From an uncultured Megasphaera sp. (lineage in GTDB: Bacteria > Bacillota > Negativicutes > Veillonellales > Megasphaeraceae): 60,115 nucleotides of DNA. The translations under genes and the position numbers were made by a program. The stretch lies in the NCBI RefSeq assembly GCF_900539295.1, contig NZ_UQBH01000013.1, forward strand, positions 1-60,115, given 5' to 3'. Positions 16,028 to 25,961 of the stretch are shown here, piece by piece; position 1 is the first letter of the stretch, and every line of letters begins with the position of its first letter. The notes beneath the pieces are model-generated. The model was not told where the DNA came from, did not search any database, and worked only from the letters and a program-made list of their open reading frames with translations.

Positions 16028-17437
16028 ATGGCAGCATCATTTAATCCGGTTACACCAGAATTATTAGACGAATTACGGAATGTCTTGGGGGACAAATTCG
16101 TCAAAACTGACAAAGATTACTTAGAAAAATACCAGACCGACGAAGAAGGGAATTCTCATTACTTCCACAAACCGGAAGTCGTCGTATTCCCGGGCTCGAC
16201 GGAAGAAGTGGCTGAAGTCGTTAAACTGGCCAACAAATACCTCGTTCCTATTACGCCGCGTTCGGCCGGTTCCGGCGTTGCCTGCGGCGCTATCCCCGTC
16301 TATCACGGTATCGTCGTCGAATTGGAACGGATGAATCAGATCCTGACCTTCGATGCCGACAACATGTACGCCGTCTGCCAGACCGGGGTCATCACCGGTG
16401 ATCTCCAGCGCGAAGCGGCAAAACACGGTCTTCTCTATGCCGGTGACCCGTCGAGTGCCGACAGCAGCATGATCGGCGGCAACGTAGCCAACAATGCCGG
16501 CGGTAATAAGGCCGTCAAATACGGGACGACGCGCAATCAGATTTACAGCTTGAAGGTCGTTACGCCGACAGGGGACATACTCGATGCCGGTGCCCGCTTG
16601 AAGAAATGTTCTACCGGTCTTTGCCTGGAACAGCTCTTTGCCGGTTCTGAAGGTGTTCTCGGCATCATTACCGAAGTCACGGTCAAGCTTCGTCCTATGC
16701 CGCCTTACACGTTCAATATGGTCTGCGTATTCAAGACCGATGAAGAAGCCTTTGCCCTGCCCAATAAGATTTTGAAAGCCGGCATCGATCCGACGAGTAT
16801 CGAATTCATGGACAATGAAGCATTGCGCATGACCTGCAAGTTCTTGGACATGAAAATGCCTCACGTCGACGAAGGCTGCGACTACGTCATCGTTACGGTA
16901 GAATCGTTCAGCGAAGACGATTCGGACCGCAAGATGGAACAGCTCTGCGATTTGGCCGAAGAAAACGGCTCCATTGATGAATTTGAAGCCGACAAGCGGA
17001 TTTGGAAACTGCGCAAGCAGTTTGCCGAAGCGGCCCGCGACGTCGACAAGATGTTCCAGACGGAAGACTTCGTCGTTCCTCTCGACAAGATTCCCGACAT
17101 CACCAAGCAGATTCCGGAACTTCGTGAAAAGTACGACCTCTACTGCGTCACCGTCGCTCATATCGGCGATGGAAACATCCACGTGCTGCCTTTGAACGCT
17201 AAAGGCTTGTCGCCGGAAGAATGGTTTGAAAAGATCAAGGCCTTCCACCGCGACCTCTTCCCGCGGGTTTATGCCCTCGGCGGCAAGATGTCCGGCGAAC
17301 ACGGCGTCGGTTTTAAGAAGCTCGAAGAGTTTGCTCTCTGTACTCCGGAAGCAGAACTAAATGTCATCAAAGCCATCAAGAAGGCTTTAGATCCCAATAA
17401 TATCATGAATCCCGGTAAATTGGTACAAATTTGTTAA
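16028..17437 (+). CDS. FAD-linked D-lactate dehydrogenase (GlcD family)
   Basis: 469-residue VAO-type flavoprotein that oxidises D-lactate (or another 2-hydroxy acid) to pyruvate. Seen: FAD-binding PCMH domain with VVVFPGSTEEVAEVVKLANK, ITPRSAGSGVACGAIP, and DPSSADSSMIGGNVANNAGG; FAD-oxidase C-terminal domain with VAHIGDGNIHVLPLN and GKMSGEHGVGFKK near the end. No membrane segment. In lactate-fermenting Negativicutes and acetogens, enzymes of this type pass electrons to electron-transfer flavoprotein; no etf genes are adjacent here, so that link is inference. ATG 16028 follows AGAGGGGAAG. Single-gene unit with a strong promoter and terminator. Glycolate oxidase subunit D is the main alternative. 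Confidence 0.85.
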   Translation: MAASFNPVTPELLDELRNVLGDKFVKTDKDYLEKYQTDEEGNSHYFHKPEVVVFPGSTEEVAEVVKLANKYLVPITPRSAGSGVACGAIPVYHGIVVELERMNQILTFDADNMYAVCQTGVITGDLQREAAKHGLLYAGDPSSADSSMIGGNVANNAGGNKAVKYGTTRNQIYSLKVVTPTGDILDAGARLKKCSTGLCLEQLFAGSEGVLGIITEVTVKLRPMPPYTFNMVCVFKTDEEAFALPNKILKAGIDPTSIEFMDNEALRMTCKFLDMKMPHVDEGCDYVIVTVESFSEDDSDRKMEQLCDLAEENGSIDEFEADKRIWKLRKQFAEAARDVDKMFQTEDFVVPLDKIPDITKQIPELREKYDLYCVTVAHIGDGNIHVLPLNAKGLSPEEWFEKIKAFHRDLFPRVYALGGKMSGEHGVGFKKLEEFALCTPEAELNVIKAIKKALDPNNIMNPGKLVQIC

Positions 17438-17465
17438 GTATTTCATAAAAGATTGTCTAAATTGC

Positions 17466-17509
17466 AAAGACGGCAACGATTATATGCAGATAATCATTGC
17501 CGTCTTTTT
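17466..17509 (+). terminator. Terminator after lactate dehydrogenase
   Basis: 17-bp stem with one mismatch (AAGACGGCAAcGATTAT / ATAATCaTTGCCGTCTT) and a T-run. Confidence 0.88.
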
Positions 17510-17586
17510 ATATATTTACTATAATAGTATAAAGGACATTACTAATGTACTTCTGGAATACGATAATGATGAAAACAGGTGATGAC

Positions 17587-17838
17587 ATGAAATACTACAG
17601 CCGTTTGAAGACGCTCCGATTGGAGGCGAGACTTTCTCAAGCTGATGTAGCCAAAATCTTAAAATGTTCCCAAGTTGGATATGGCATGTACGAATTGGGA
17701 AAACGGAAAATTCCCGTAGAAAAACTGATTCAGCTGGCTAGGCTGTATCATACTTCCCTAGACTATATTGCCGGTCTGACGGACGAACGGACGCCTCGAC
17801 CCAATCTGAAGAGCGAAGAAGAAGTACAAGTCTTATGA
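17587..17838 (+). CDS. XRE-family helix-turn-helix protein
   Basis: Small DNA-binding protein, 83 residues, consisting almost only of one Cro/CI-type HTH domain: SRLKTLRLEARLSQADVAKI, LKCSQVGYGMYELGKRKIPV and EKLIQLARLYHTSLDYIAGL, followed by a short tail. ATG 17587 has AGGTG 5 to 6 bases upstream; the earlier in-frame ATG at 17545 has none. Stand-alone gene between two terminators with no toxin or phage neighbour. Target unknown. Confidence 0.85.
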   Translation: MKYYSRLKTLRLEARLSQADVAKILKCSQVGYGMYELGKRKIPVEKLIQLARLYHTSLDYIAGLTDERTPRPNLKSEEEVQVL

Positions 17839-17839
17839 A

Positions 17840-17888
17840 AAAGGCTCATCCCATGGCAGTAATCTGCTGTCACGGGATGAGCTTTTTT
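17840..17888. terminator. Bidirectional terminator between xre gene and ychF
   Basis: 9-bp stem GCTCATCCC / GGGATGAGC, preceded by an A-run and followed by T6. Confidence 0.85.
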
Positions 17889-17911
17889 CGTGTTTTCTAT
17901 TTTTTATTGTC

Positions 17912-19018
17912 TTAGACGTTGAAACGGAAATAGGTTACATCGCCGTCTTTCATGATGTAATCCTTTCCTTCCAGGCGTACGAGGCCTTTTTCTTTGGCAC
18001 CTTGTTCGCTGCCGCAGGCGATGAGGTCGTCGTAAGAAACGATTTCAGCGCGGATGAAGCCCCGTTCGATGTCGGTGTGGATTTTGCCGGCAGCCTTCTG
18101 GGCTTTCGTGCCGTTGACGATGGTCCAGGCCCGGACTTCGTCGGCACCGGCCGTGAAGAAGTTAATCAGGCCCAGGAGGGCATAGCTGGCCTTAATGAGC
18201 TTGTCGAGACCCGATTCGGGAAGCCCCAGTTCTTCTAAGAATACGGCGGCTTCGTCGGCGGGAAGTTCGGCGATTTCGGCTTCAATCTTAGCCGAGACGG
18301 CGACGACTTGAGCCCCTTCTTGAGCGGCGTATTCTTCGACGCGCTTGACGTTGGGGTTGGCGTCAGGATTGCCGGCTTCGTCTTCGGCGACATTGGCAAT
18401 GTAGATGATGGGTTTTAAGGTAAGGAGGTTGAGATCCTTGACCTGGGGAAGATCGTCTTTGGTGAGGCCGGCTTTACGGGCCGGTTCACCGTTTTCAAGG
18501 CAGGTCAGTACCTTTTTCAGGACGTCGTATTCGGCCTTGGCTTCTTTATCGCCGCACTGGGCGACTTTGGCGATGCGGTCAGCCCGTTTCTGCGTCGTTT
18601 CCAGGTCAGCCAGGCAGAGTTCGGTGTTGATCGTTTCGATGTCGCGGATCGGATCGATGGAGCCGTCGACGTGGGTGATGTTCGAATCTTCAAAGCAGCG
18701 GACGACTTCGGCGATGGCGTCTGTTTCCCTGATATGGCTGAGGAATTTGTTGCCCAGGCCTTCGCCCTTCGACGCGCCGGCGACGAGGCCTGCGATGTCG
18801 ACGAAGCGCATGACGGCGGGAATCGTTTTTTTCGGGTTGTACATGTCGGTCAGGACCTGGATGCGCGGATCCGGTACTTCTACGATGCCGACATTCGGTT
18901 CGATCGTGCAGAAGGGGTAGTTTGCTGCTTCTGCGCCGGCTTTGGTAATAGCATTAAAGAGGGTGCTCTTACCGACATTCGGCAAGCCGACGATGCCTAC
19001 TTCTAGGTTAGTACTCAA
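17912..19018 (-). CDS. ychF: Redox-regulated ATPase YchF (OLA1 family)
   Basis: 368-residue cytoplasmic P-loop protein of the TRAFAC/Obg group that binds ATP rather than GTP and associates with ribosomes. Seen: G1 loop GIVGLPNVGKSTLFNAITKA, DIAGLVAGASKGEGLGNKFL switch region, NVAED in place of the GTP-specific NKxD, an inserted coiled region, and the C-terminal TGS domain (LLGLINFFTAGADEVRAWTI, then DGDVTYFRFNV at the end). Start is TTG 19018; AAAGGTGG lies 8 bases upstream, and the reading frame offers no closer ATG. It begins 14 bases after the dapL stop, so both are probably one transcript. Confidence 0.93.
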   Translation of the reverse strand: MSTNLEVGIVGLPNVGKSTLFNAITKAGAEAANYPFCTIEPNVGIVEVPDPRIQVLTDMYNPKKTIPAVMRFVDIAGLVAGASKGEGLGNKFLSHIRETDAIAEVVRCFEDSNITHVDGSIDPIRDIETINTELCLADLETTQKRADRIAKVAQCGDKEAKAEYDVLKKVLTCLENGEPARKAGLTKDDLPQVKDLNLLTLKPIIYIANVAEDEAGNPDANPNVKRVEEYAAQEGAQVVAVSAKIEAEIAELPADEAAVFLEELGLPESGLDKLIKASYALLGLINFFTAGADEVRAWTIVNGTKAQKAAGKIHTDIERGFIRAEIVSYDDLIACGSEQGAKEKGLVRLEGKDYIMKDGDVTYFRFNV

Positions 19019-19032
19019 TGGTTAAACCACCT

Positions 19033-20274
19033 TTATTTGAATAAATTTAAGTTAGCGATGCGGTTTACGGCTTCAATCGTATTTTCTTTGGTACCGAAGG
19101 CCGTCAGGCGGAGATAGCCTTCACCGTGGGGGCCAAAGCCAGAACCCGGCGTCGTTACGACGTGAGCTTTTTCGAGAAGGAGGTCGAAGAAGTCCCAGCT
19201 CTTCATGCCGTTCGGCGTCTGTACCCAGGCGTAAGGCGAGTTGGTGGCGCCGTAGACGGTGAAGCCTGCTTTGGTCAGGCCGTCGCGGATGATGTGGGCG
19301 TTTTCCATGTAATACTGGACGTCAGCCAAGCACTGTTTTTGGCCTTCCGGGCTGTAATAAGCTTCGGCAGCGCGCTGGACGATGTACGGCGTGCCGTTGA
19401 AGAAGGTGCACTGGCGGCGGTTCCACAAGGGGTTGAGGTCGACAGCCGTGCCGTCTTTTTTATAAGCCGTGCAGGCATGGGGGACGACGACATAGGAGCA
19501 GCGGGTGCCCGTGAAGCCGGCGCATTTGGAGTAGGAACGCAGTTCGATAGCGACTTCTTTAGCCCCTTCGACTTCAAAGATGCTGTGGGGAACGTCCGGT
19601 TCGGTGATGTACGTTTCATAAGCCGAGTCATAGATGATGATGAATTTATTCTTCTTGGCTGCGGCTACCCAGTTGGCCAGTTCTTCTTTGCTCATAGCCG
19701 TGCCCGTCGGGTTGGACGGGTTGCAGAGGTAGACGATGTCGACTTTTTCCGTCGGCGGTACGGCTTTGAAGCCGTTTTTCGGCGTGCAGGGAAGGTAGAC
19801 GACGCCGTCATAGATGCCTTTTTCGGCATTCCATTCACCCGTGTGGCCGCACATGACGTTGGAGTCGAGATAGACCGGGTAGACCGGATCGGCTACGGCG
19901 AATTTGAGGTCGCTGCCGAAGATTTCCTGGATGCAGGCGACGTCCGTTTTGGCGCCGTCACCGACGAAGACTTCGTCGAGGTCGAGGTCGATGCCTCGCG
20001 TTTTATAATCGCCGTCGATGATGGCCTGGCGGAGGAAGTCATAACCCTGTTCCGGGCCGTAGCCGCGGAAGGTTTCGGCCTTGCCCATTTCGTCGACGGC
20101 TTTATGCATCGCTTCGATGATGGCCGATGCCAGGGGACGGGTTACGTCGCCGATGCCGAGACGGATGATATTTGCTTCCGGATGTGCTTTGGAGTAAGCT
20201 TCAACTTTCTTTGCAATCGTCGCAAAGAGGTAGTTGCCGGGGAGTTTTAAGTAGTTTTCATTTACGTGAGCCAT
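19033..20274 (-). CDS. dapL: LL-diaminopimelate aminotransferase
   Basis: 413-residue PLP enzyme of fold type I that turns tetrahydrodipicolinate directly into LL-diaminopimelate, feeding lysine and peptidoglycan synthesis. Seen: NENYLKLPGNYLFATIAKKV at the N-terminus and IIRLGIGDVTRPL, both typical of DapL; YGPEQGYDFLRQAI; NPSNPTGTAM; YDSAYE; and the PLP Lys in RSYSKCAGFTGTRCSY. ATG 20274 follows AGAAGGAGG. First gene of a pair with ychF. A TATAAT box lies upstream on the minus strand near 20333. Length and motifs agree with the family. Confidence 0.94.
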   Translation of the reverse strand: MAHVNENYLKLPGNYLFATIAKKVEAYSKAHPEANIIRLGIGDVTRPLASAIIEAMHKAVDEMGKAETFRGYGPEQGYDFLRQAIIDGDYKTRGIDLDLDEVFVGDGAKTDVACIQEIFGSDLKFAVADPVYPVYLDSNVMCGHTGEWNAEKGIYDGVVYLPCTPKNGFKAVPPTEKVDIVYLCNPSNPTGTAMSKEELANWVAAAKKNKFIIIYDSAYETYITEPDVPHSIFEVEGAKEVAIELRSYSKCAGFTGTRCSYVVVPHACTAYKKDGTAVDLNPLWNRRQCTFFNGTPYIVQRAAEAYYSPEGQKQCLADVQYYMENAHIIRDGLTKAGFTVYGATNSPYAWVQTPNGMKSWDFFDLLLEKAHVVTTPGSGFGPHGEGYLRLTAFGTKENTIEAVNRIANLNLFK

Positions 20275-20409
20275 AAATGGACCTCCTTCTGTTCGTTGAT
20301 AGTAAAAATCTATTAGCTTCTTTATTTTACTACATTATATGGACCTTGGAAAGGTGAGGGCGCGGCGGCAGGCATGAGAAAATAAAATGACTGCCATTCG
20401 TGACGGTGA

Positions 20410-20438
20410 TTGAATCGTTTCGTTATTTGCCGTATAAT
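20410..20438 (+). promoter_or_regulatory. Promoter of second flavodoxin gene
   Basis: TTGAAT (20410-20415), 17-bp spacer, TATAAT (20433-20438). Confidence 0.75.
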
Positions 20439-20489
20439 GAAATTACAGCAACTATTTTCAGGGAAGGCCCGAATGAGGAGGAAGCAGCT

Positions 20490-21011
20490 ATGGATTATCA
20501 AGGGAAAAAATGTCTCATCGCCTATTTTTCACATGCCGGCATGAATTACGTCAGCGGCAAAATCGTCAACCTGAAGGTCGGCAATACGGAACAGGCGGCT
20601 AAGATGATCGGCCGCATGACCGGCGGGGACCTGTTTCATATCCGTGCGGCAGCTGTCTATCCTCATGACTATCGGGAAACGGTCACCATTGCCCAAAAGG
20701 AATGGAAGGATCGGATTCGTCCGGCCCTGGCCAGGGATCTCGATGATATCAGTGCCTACGACATCGTGTTTCTCGGCTATCCCAATTGGTGCGGTACCAT
20801 TCCCATGGCCATGTGGACCTTCTTAGAAAATCACGACTTTTCTGAAAAGACAATTTATCCCTTCTGCACTCACGAAGGGAGCGGCGTCGGCCGCAGCTTG
20901 GAAGATATCCATGCCCTCTGCCCGAAGGCGGAACTTGGAACGCCGCTGACTATTTTGGGGTCGACCGTTCAAGATGCCGAAGACGATATTCGCCGTTGGC
21001 TGAAGGGATAA
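20490..21011 (+). CDS. Flavodoxin-like FMN protein
   Basis: 173 residues, soluble. Seen: CLIAYFSHAGMNYVSGKIVN as the FMN phosphate loop region, DLFHIRAAAVYPHDYRETV, YDIVFLGYPNWCGTIPMAMW and FCTHEGSGVGRSLEDI, which match the flavodoxin-like (flavodoxin_4) group often called NAD(P)H-dependent flavoproteins. The frame opens upstream at 20400, but ATG 20490 follows GAGGAGGAAG and is the clear start. Distinct from the Fur-box flavodoxin at 13029: longer, with a different promoter and no Fur-like site. Substrate or partner unknown. Confidence 0.82.
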   Translation: MDYQGKKCLIAYFSHAGMNYVSGKIVNLKVGNTEQAAKMIGRMTGGDLFHIRAAAVYPHDYRETVTIAQKEWKDRIRPALARDLDDISAYDIVFLGYPNWCGTIPMAMWTFLENHDFSEKTIYPFCTHEGSGVGRSLEDIHALCPKAELGTPLTILGSTVQDAEDDIRRWLKG

Positions 21012-21040
21012 ATCGGGTATCTAAAATATTTTTTGCATCG

Positions 21041-21075
21041 AAAAAGCACTGTCCCTCGGGAACAGTGCTTCTTTT

Positions 21076-21077
<2 letters not shown>
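21041..21077. terminator. Bidirectional terminator, overlaps a stop codon
   Basis: Stem AAGCACTGT / ACAGTGCTT with an A5 run on one side and T6 on the other. Its T-run reaches into the stop codon of the convergent permease gene, so the two transcripts end on the same hairpin. Confidence 0.85.
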
Positions 21078-22282
<1,205 letters not shown>

Positions 22283-22293
<11 letters not shown>

Positions 22294-22987
22294 CCATGAC
22301 GACCCCCTTTCCGGCATCTTTGGTAATTTTGCCGTCTGACAAGAGGAGCTGACGGGTCGCACAGGCGGCGATTTCCGGTTCGTGTGTGACTAAGATAATC
22401 GTCTTGTGGTCTTCGTGGAGCTCCTCAAAGAGGCGCATGATGTCCTTCGTCGACTTCGTATCGAGGTTGCCCGTCGGTTCGTCGGCCATGATGATGTGCG
22501 GGTTGTTGACCAAGGCTCGAGCGATGGCAACGCGCTGACGCTGGCCGCCGGAGAGCTCGTTCGGCTTGTGGTGGGCCCACGTTTCAAGGCCGACAGATTT
22601 CAGCTTTTCCATGGCCCGTTCGGTCCGCTCTTTGCGGCCGACGCCGGCGTAGACCAGGGGTAGGGCGACGTTGTCGAGGGCCGTAATCCGCGACAGGAGG
22701 TTGAAGTTCTGGAAGACGAAGCCGATGTGCTGGTTGCGGACGACGGCGAGTTCATCGTCATTGAGATGGGCGACTTCCTTTCCGCCCAGTTGGTACGATC
22801 CGGCCGTCGGCCTGTCGAGACAGCCGAGGATGTTCATCAGCGTCGATTTCCCCGAGCCGGATGGCCCCATAAGGGCGGCGAATTCCCCTTCTTCAATGTT
22901 GAGGGTAATGCCGGCTAAGGCGGCGAAATCTTCACCGCCGATGTGGTATATCTTTTCAATACCTTGGAGTTCAATGATGGGATTCAT
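22283..22987 (-). CDS. MacB/LolD-type ABC transporter ATPase
   Basis: 234 residues. Seen: Walker A GPSGSGKSTLMNILG, Q-loop FVFQNFNLL, signature ELSGGQRQRVAIARAL, Walker B HIIMADEPTGNLD, and H-loop VTHEPE. This is the LolD/MacB subgroup. ATG 22987 has GGAGG 8 bases upstream; TTG at 22993 is too close to that site. Starts 14 bases after the adaptor gene and overlaps the permease. The C-terminus extends slightly past the usual end (KDAGKGVVMDVI), sharing DNA with the permease start. Confidence 0.92.
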
Positions 22988-23001
22988 AGCCAAGACCTCC
23001 C

Positions 23002-24138
23002 TTACATGGGCGGCGGCCCTTGGCGACTGCTGCTCTTCGAGGAAGACGAAGAAGACTTGCTGGCCGTATAGGTAATGGAAACCTTGTCGCCTTCGGTGAG
23101 ACCCGACAGGATTTCGACGTAGTCGCTGCTGTAGATGCCGGTCTTGACCGGAACCTGTTCGGTCGTTCCGTCATCCTTGACGCGAAGGACGTAAGAGCCG
23201 GAATCATTAGTCTTCAAGGCGGCGATGGGGACGACCAGGGCGTCTTGTTTTTCTGACGTCGTAATGTCGACGCGGGCCGTCATGCCCAGTTTTAAGACGT
23301 CATCAGGGTCACTGACATCAAGGGTGACGTAATAGTAGATGACGCTGGCCGAAGAGCTGGAGGAACTCGACGAGGAAGACGAAGAACTGTTCGTATCCCA
23401 GGTGTTGCTGGTATCGGTCTTAGAAATCTTCGAGACTCGGGCTGTAAAGGTGCGGTCCGTATAGGCGTCGACGGTAAAGGTCGCTTCCTGGCCGACTTGG
23501 ACTTTTCCGATATCCGTTTCGTCGACTTGGGCTAAAATCTGCTTGCTCGACGTATCGGCAATGCGCATGATGACCGTCGGGTTGCTGTTGCCCTGAACGG
23601 CCATGGTGCCGACCGTCTTCGGTTCGCCGACGACGACGCCGTCCATCGGAGCGGTGATGACCGTTTCAGCTACGTCCGATTCAGCTTCCGACAAAGTGCT
23701 GAGGGCCGTGTCGTAATTGAATTTTGCCGTGTCGAGATCCTGCTTGGTCCCGGCACCGAGCTCATACAGCTTTTCAGCTCGTTCATATTCCACCTTGGTA
23801 TTAGTGACTTTATACTGAGCCTGGTCGCGCTGCGCTTCGTAATCCTTGCCGTCTAAGATGGCGACGGTCTGGCCGGCCGTGACCGTATCATTTTCTTTGA
23901 CCAGGACCTGGCTGATACGGGCCGTGATTTTCGGCGATACTTCGACGGAGTCGACAGGGCTAATGGTCCCTGTGGCCGATACAGTCGACTTCAAATCCTT
24001 GCGGACGACTTCTGCCGTTTCAACGGCAGAGGCTTGTTTTGCCTGCTGCTGACTTTGGTAGTAGGTGTATCCGCCAATGGCAAGGGCGGCGATGATGACA
24101 GCGGCAATGGCGATTTTCAGGCGCTTGTCTATTCTCAT
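23002..24138 (-). CDS. MacA-like periplasmic adaptor (HlyD/MFP family)
   Basis: 378 residues. N-terminal anchor segment (LKIAIAAVIIAALAIGGYTY), then the barrel-sandwich and hairpin build: SATGTISPVDSVEVSPKI, VKENDTVTAGQTVAILDGKD, an alpha hairpin (EYERAEKLYELGAGTKQDL), VITAPMDGVVVGEPKTVG, and the beta-barrel region with QVDETDIGKVQVGQ. Oddities: a run of about a dozen Ser between residues 250 and 265 and a Ser/Lys tail ending RQGPPPM. It joins the MacB-like permease and ATPase to a possible outer-membrane exit; no TolC homologue is in the window. ATG 24138 follows GGAGTG. First gene of the exporter operon. Confidence 0.88.
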   Translation of the reverse strand: MRIDKRLKIAIAAVIIAALAIGGYTYYQSQQQAKQASAVETAEVVRKDLKSTVSATGTISPVDSVEVSPKITARISQVLVKENDTVTAGQTVAILDGKDYEAQRDQAQYKVTNTKVEYERAEKLYELGAGTKQDLDTAKFNYDTALSTLSEAESDVAETVITAPMDGVVVGEPKTVGTMAVQGNSNPTVIMRIADTSSKQILAQVDETDIGKVQVGQEATFTVDAYTDRTFTARVSKISKTDTSNTWDTNSSSSSSSSSSSSSASVIYYYVTLDVSDPDDVLKLGMTARVDITTSEKQDALVVPIAALKTNDSGSYVLRVKDDGTTEQVPVKTGIYSSDYVEILSGLTEGDKVSITYTASKSSSSSSKSSSRQGPPPM

Positions 24139-24316
24139 GATATCACTCCAAACGTATAATACTTGAAATTTGCTGCCAATAATAATTTTTAGTCTATAAT
24201 CAGTACCAGTATAGCATGGTCAAGGTCGAAGGATAAAGAAAAAGCCTAGAGTTATTGTAAAGTGAGTTAAAACTGTGATAAATCTTCGCTTCTCCATAGG
24301 GTTTTTCCAAAGAATA

Positions 24317-24325
24317 TGGTATACT
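24317..24325 (+). promoter_or_regulatory. Extended -10 promoter of cytX-like gene
   Basis: TGGTATACT, 53 bases before the start. No good -35 box. The leader after it is too short for a TPP riboswitch. The rest of 24139-24377 shows nothing else. Confidence 0.5.
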
Positions 24326-24377
24326 GAGATAGGTTATTATTTATAACATTATTTATGATAGAAAGGTTTGATACTAT

Positions 24378-25541
24378 ATGGTAAATGAACGAAAAACTTC
24401 GGCCTTTTCCAACGGCCTATTGTGGTTTGGCGCAGGGATTTCCATCGCAGAAATCCTGACCGGCATGCTCCTGGCCCCCTTAGGCTTTGTCCGGGCCTTA
24501 GAAGCCATTATTCTCGGTCATATCATTGGCGGCATCATCATGTACCTGGCCGGCCTCATCGGCGGCCGTACGGGAGGCAGCGCTATGGAAACGGTGCGGA
24601 TCTCCTTTGGTACGCAGGGGGCAAAGCTCTTTGCCGGCTTGAACGTTATCCAGCTCGTCGGCTGGACGGCCGTCATGGTAGGCAGTGCGGCTTTGGCTGC
24701 CAATACCATTGCTGCTATCGGCATGTCTTGGTGGAGCGTCATCATCGGTGCTTTCATCGCCTTGTGGATCGTTATGGGCCTCAAAAACCTCAGTAAGGTC
24801 AATGTCGTCGTCATGGCAGCTTTGTTTATTTTGACGATTATCCTCAGCATGGTCGTTTTCCAAAACGGTACGCCAATCGTTCCGGCCGGCGAACTTACCT
24901 TCGGCGGCGCCGTCGAACTGGCCGTCGCCATGCCGTTGTCGTGGCTGCCGATTATTTCGGACTATACGCGAACGGCTAAAAAGCCGGCCTTAGCTACCGC
25001 TGCCAGCTGCGGTGCTTACTTTATCGCCAGCTCGTGGATGTTTATCATCGGCATGGGCGCAGCCCTCTTTACGGGGCAGGACGATATTGCCGCGATCATG
25101 CTTCAGGCCGGCATGGGTCTGGCCGGTATCCTCGTCGTCTTGCTGTCGACGGTTACGACGACATTCCTCGATGCCTTTTCAGCAGGCGTCAGCTTCCAGA
25201 GCTTAGTGCCTAAATCCTCCGACAAGGTCATGGCTCTCGCGGCCACCGTCCTCGGCGTCGTCCTGGCTGTTTTTGCAGCACCCGATCAGTTCCAGGACTT
25301 CCTCTATCTCATCGGTTCGGTCTTTGCACCGATGACGGCCATCCTCTTGGCAGATTTCTTTATTTTAAAGAGAGACCATACGGCAGAAAGCGTCAACTGG
25401 CTCAATATTGTTTTATGGGTCCTCGGCGTCATTTTGTACCGTTACTTACTCAGCGTCGATACGCCGGTCGGTATTACCGTTCCCGTCGTCGTCGTTATCA
25501 TGATCCTCAGCACAATCATCCATAAAATCGTCAAAGCCTGA
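24378..25541 (+). CDS. cytX: CytX-like permease, NCS1 family
   Basis: 387-residue inner-membrane protein with about 11 to 12 hydrophobic segments. Seen: SNGLLWFGAGISIAEILTG at the N-terminus, GGRTGGSAMETVRISFGTQG, and MPLSWLPIISDYTRTAKKP, the pattern of the putative hydroxymethylpyrimidine transporter CytX and of cytosine permeases. CytX is usually tied to thiamine salvage through a TPP riboswitch; none is visible here and no thiamine gene is near, so a nucleobase substrate remains possible. ATG 24378, weak GAAAGG upstream. Own promoter, no clear terminator. Confidence 0.8.
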   Translation: MVNERKTSAFSNGLLWFGAGISIAEILTGMLLAPLGFVRALEAIILGHIIGGIIMYLAGLIGGRTGGSAMETVRISFGTQGAKLFAGLNVIQLVGWTAVMVGSAALAANTIAAIGMSWWSVIIGAFIALWIVMGLKNLSKVNVVVMAALFILTIILSMVVFQNGTPIVPAGELTFGGAVELAVAMPLSWLPIISDYTRTAKKPALATAASCGAYFIASSWMFIIGMGAALFTGQDDIAAIMLQAGMGLAGILVVLLSTVTTTFLDAFSAGVSFQSLVPKSSDKVMALAATVLGVVLAVFAAPDQFQDFLYLIGSVFAPMTAILLADFFILKRDHTAESVNWLNIVLWVLGVILYRYLLSVDTPVGITVPVVVVIMILSTIIHKIVKA

Positions 25542-25594
25542 CCATGAATCTCTTTAACGAATAGTTAGGTTGCCGAATTAATCTGGCAATTCAG

Positions 25595-25651
25595 TTGACG
25601 TAAGAGAGCGAAACGTGTAGACTTATAATCAACAAATGATAATTGTTATTG
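25595..25651 (+). promoter_or_regulatory. Promoter with Fur-like box before small protein gene
   Basis: TTGACG (25595-25600), 17 bp, TAGACT (25618-25623), overlapping a better TATAAT (25624-25629). Just downstream TGATAATTGTTATTG (25637-25651) fits the Fur 7-1-7 pattern at 11 of 14 positions with a perfect left half. Confidence 0.5.
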
Positions 25652-25676
25652 AAGTCTTTCTAAAGGAGGCTTTCAT

Positions 25677-25880
25677 ATGAATAAAGGATACACGTTCGAC
25701 GATATGATTAACACCATGATGCCCTTGCCTTTCGATGGCTCTGCTAATGGTGAAGGTATTTACTGCCGCGGCCAGGCTCTCGTCGCTTCTATGAGCGAAC
25801 AGAAACAGGCCGTTCATCAGGAAAAGGATAAACACAGCTTTACCCTCAAGGGAATTTTTTCCCGGTACTGCATTGACTAA
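25677..25880 (+). CDS. Small protein of unknown function, likely iron-regulated
   Basis: 67 residues, family not recognised. The start is well supported: AAAGGAGG 7 bases before ATG, after a promoter with a Fur-like box, and a strong terminator closes the unit. Seen: acidic N-terminal half (YTFDDMINTMMPLPFDGSAN), GIYCRGQALVASM in the middle with one Cys, a charged stretch (EQKQAVHQEKDKHSF), and LKGIFSRYCID at the end with a second Cys. No signal peptide or membrane segment. It could be an iron-stress protein; function not known. Confidence 0.6.
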   Translation: MNKGYTFDDMINTMMPLPFDGSANGEGIYCRGQALVASMSEQKQAVHQEKDKHSFTLKGIFSRYCID

Positions 25881-25918
25881 ATTCCTGCCATAACGTTCAT
25901 AAGGTACAAGGTCCTCAG

Positions 25919-25945
25919 ACAGCCCCGTTAAGGGGCTGTTTTTTT
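25919..25945 (+). terminator. Terminator after small protein gene
   Basis: Stem ACAGCCCC / GGGGCTGT with a 5-base loop and T7. Confidence 0.9.
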
Positions 25946-25961
25946 GCTCTCTTTGCGGCGG

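Noticed and set aside
17587..17838. XRE-type gene as antitoxin or phage repressor
   Set aside because: No partner toxin or phage gene; bounded by terminators on both sides.
24320..24377. CTGAGA in the cytX-like leader as part of a TPP riboswitch
   Set aside because: The motif overlaps the -10 box, and the other conserved TPP elements are absent in the short leader.
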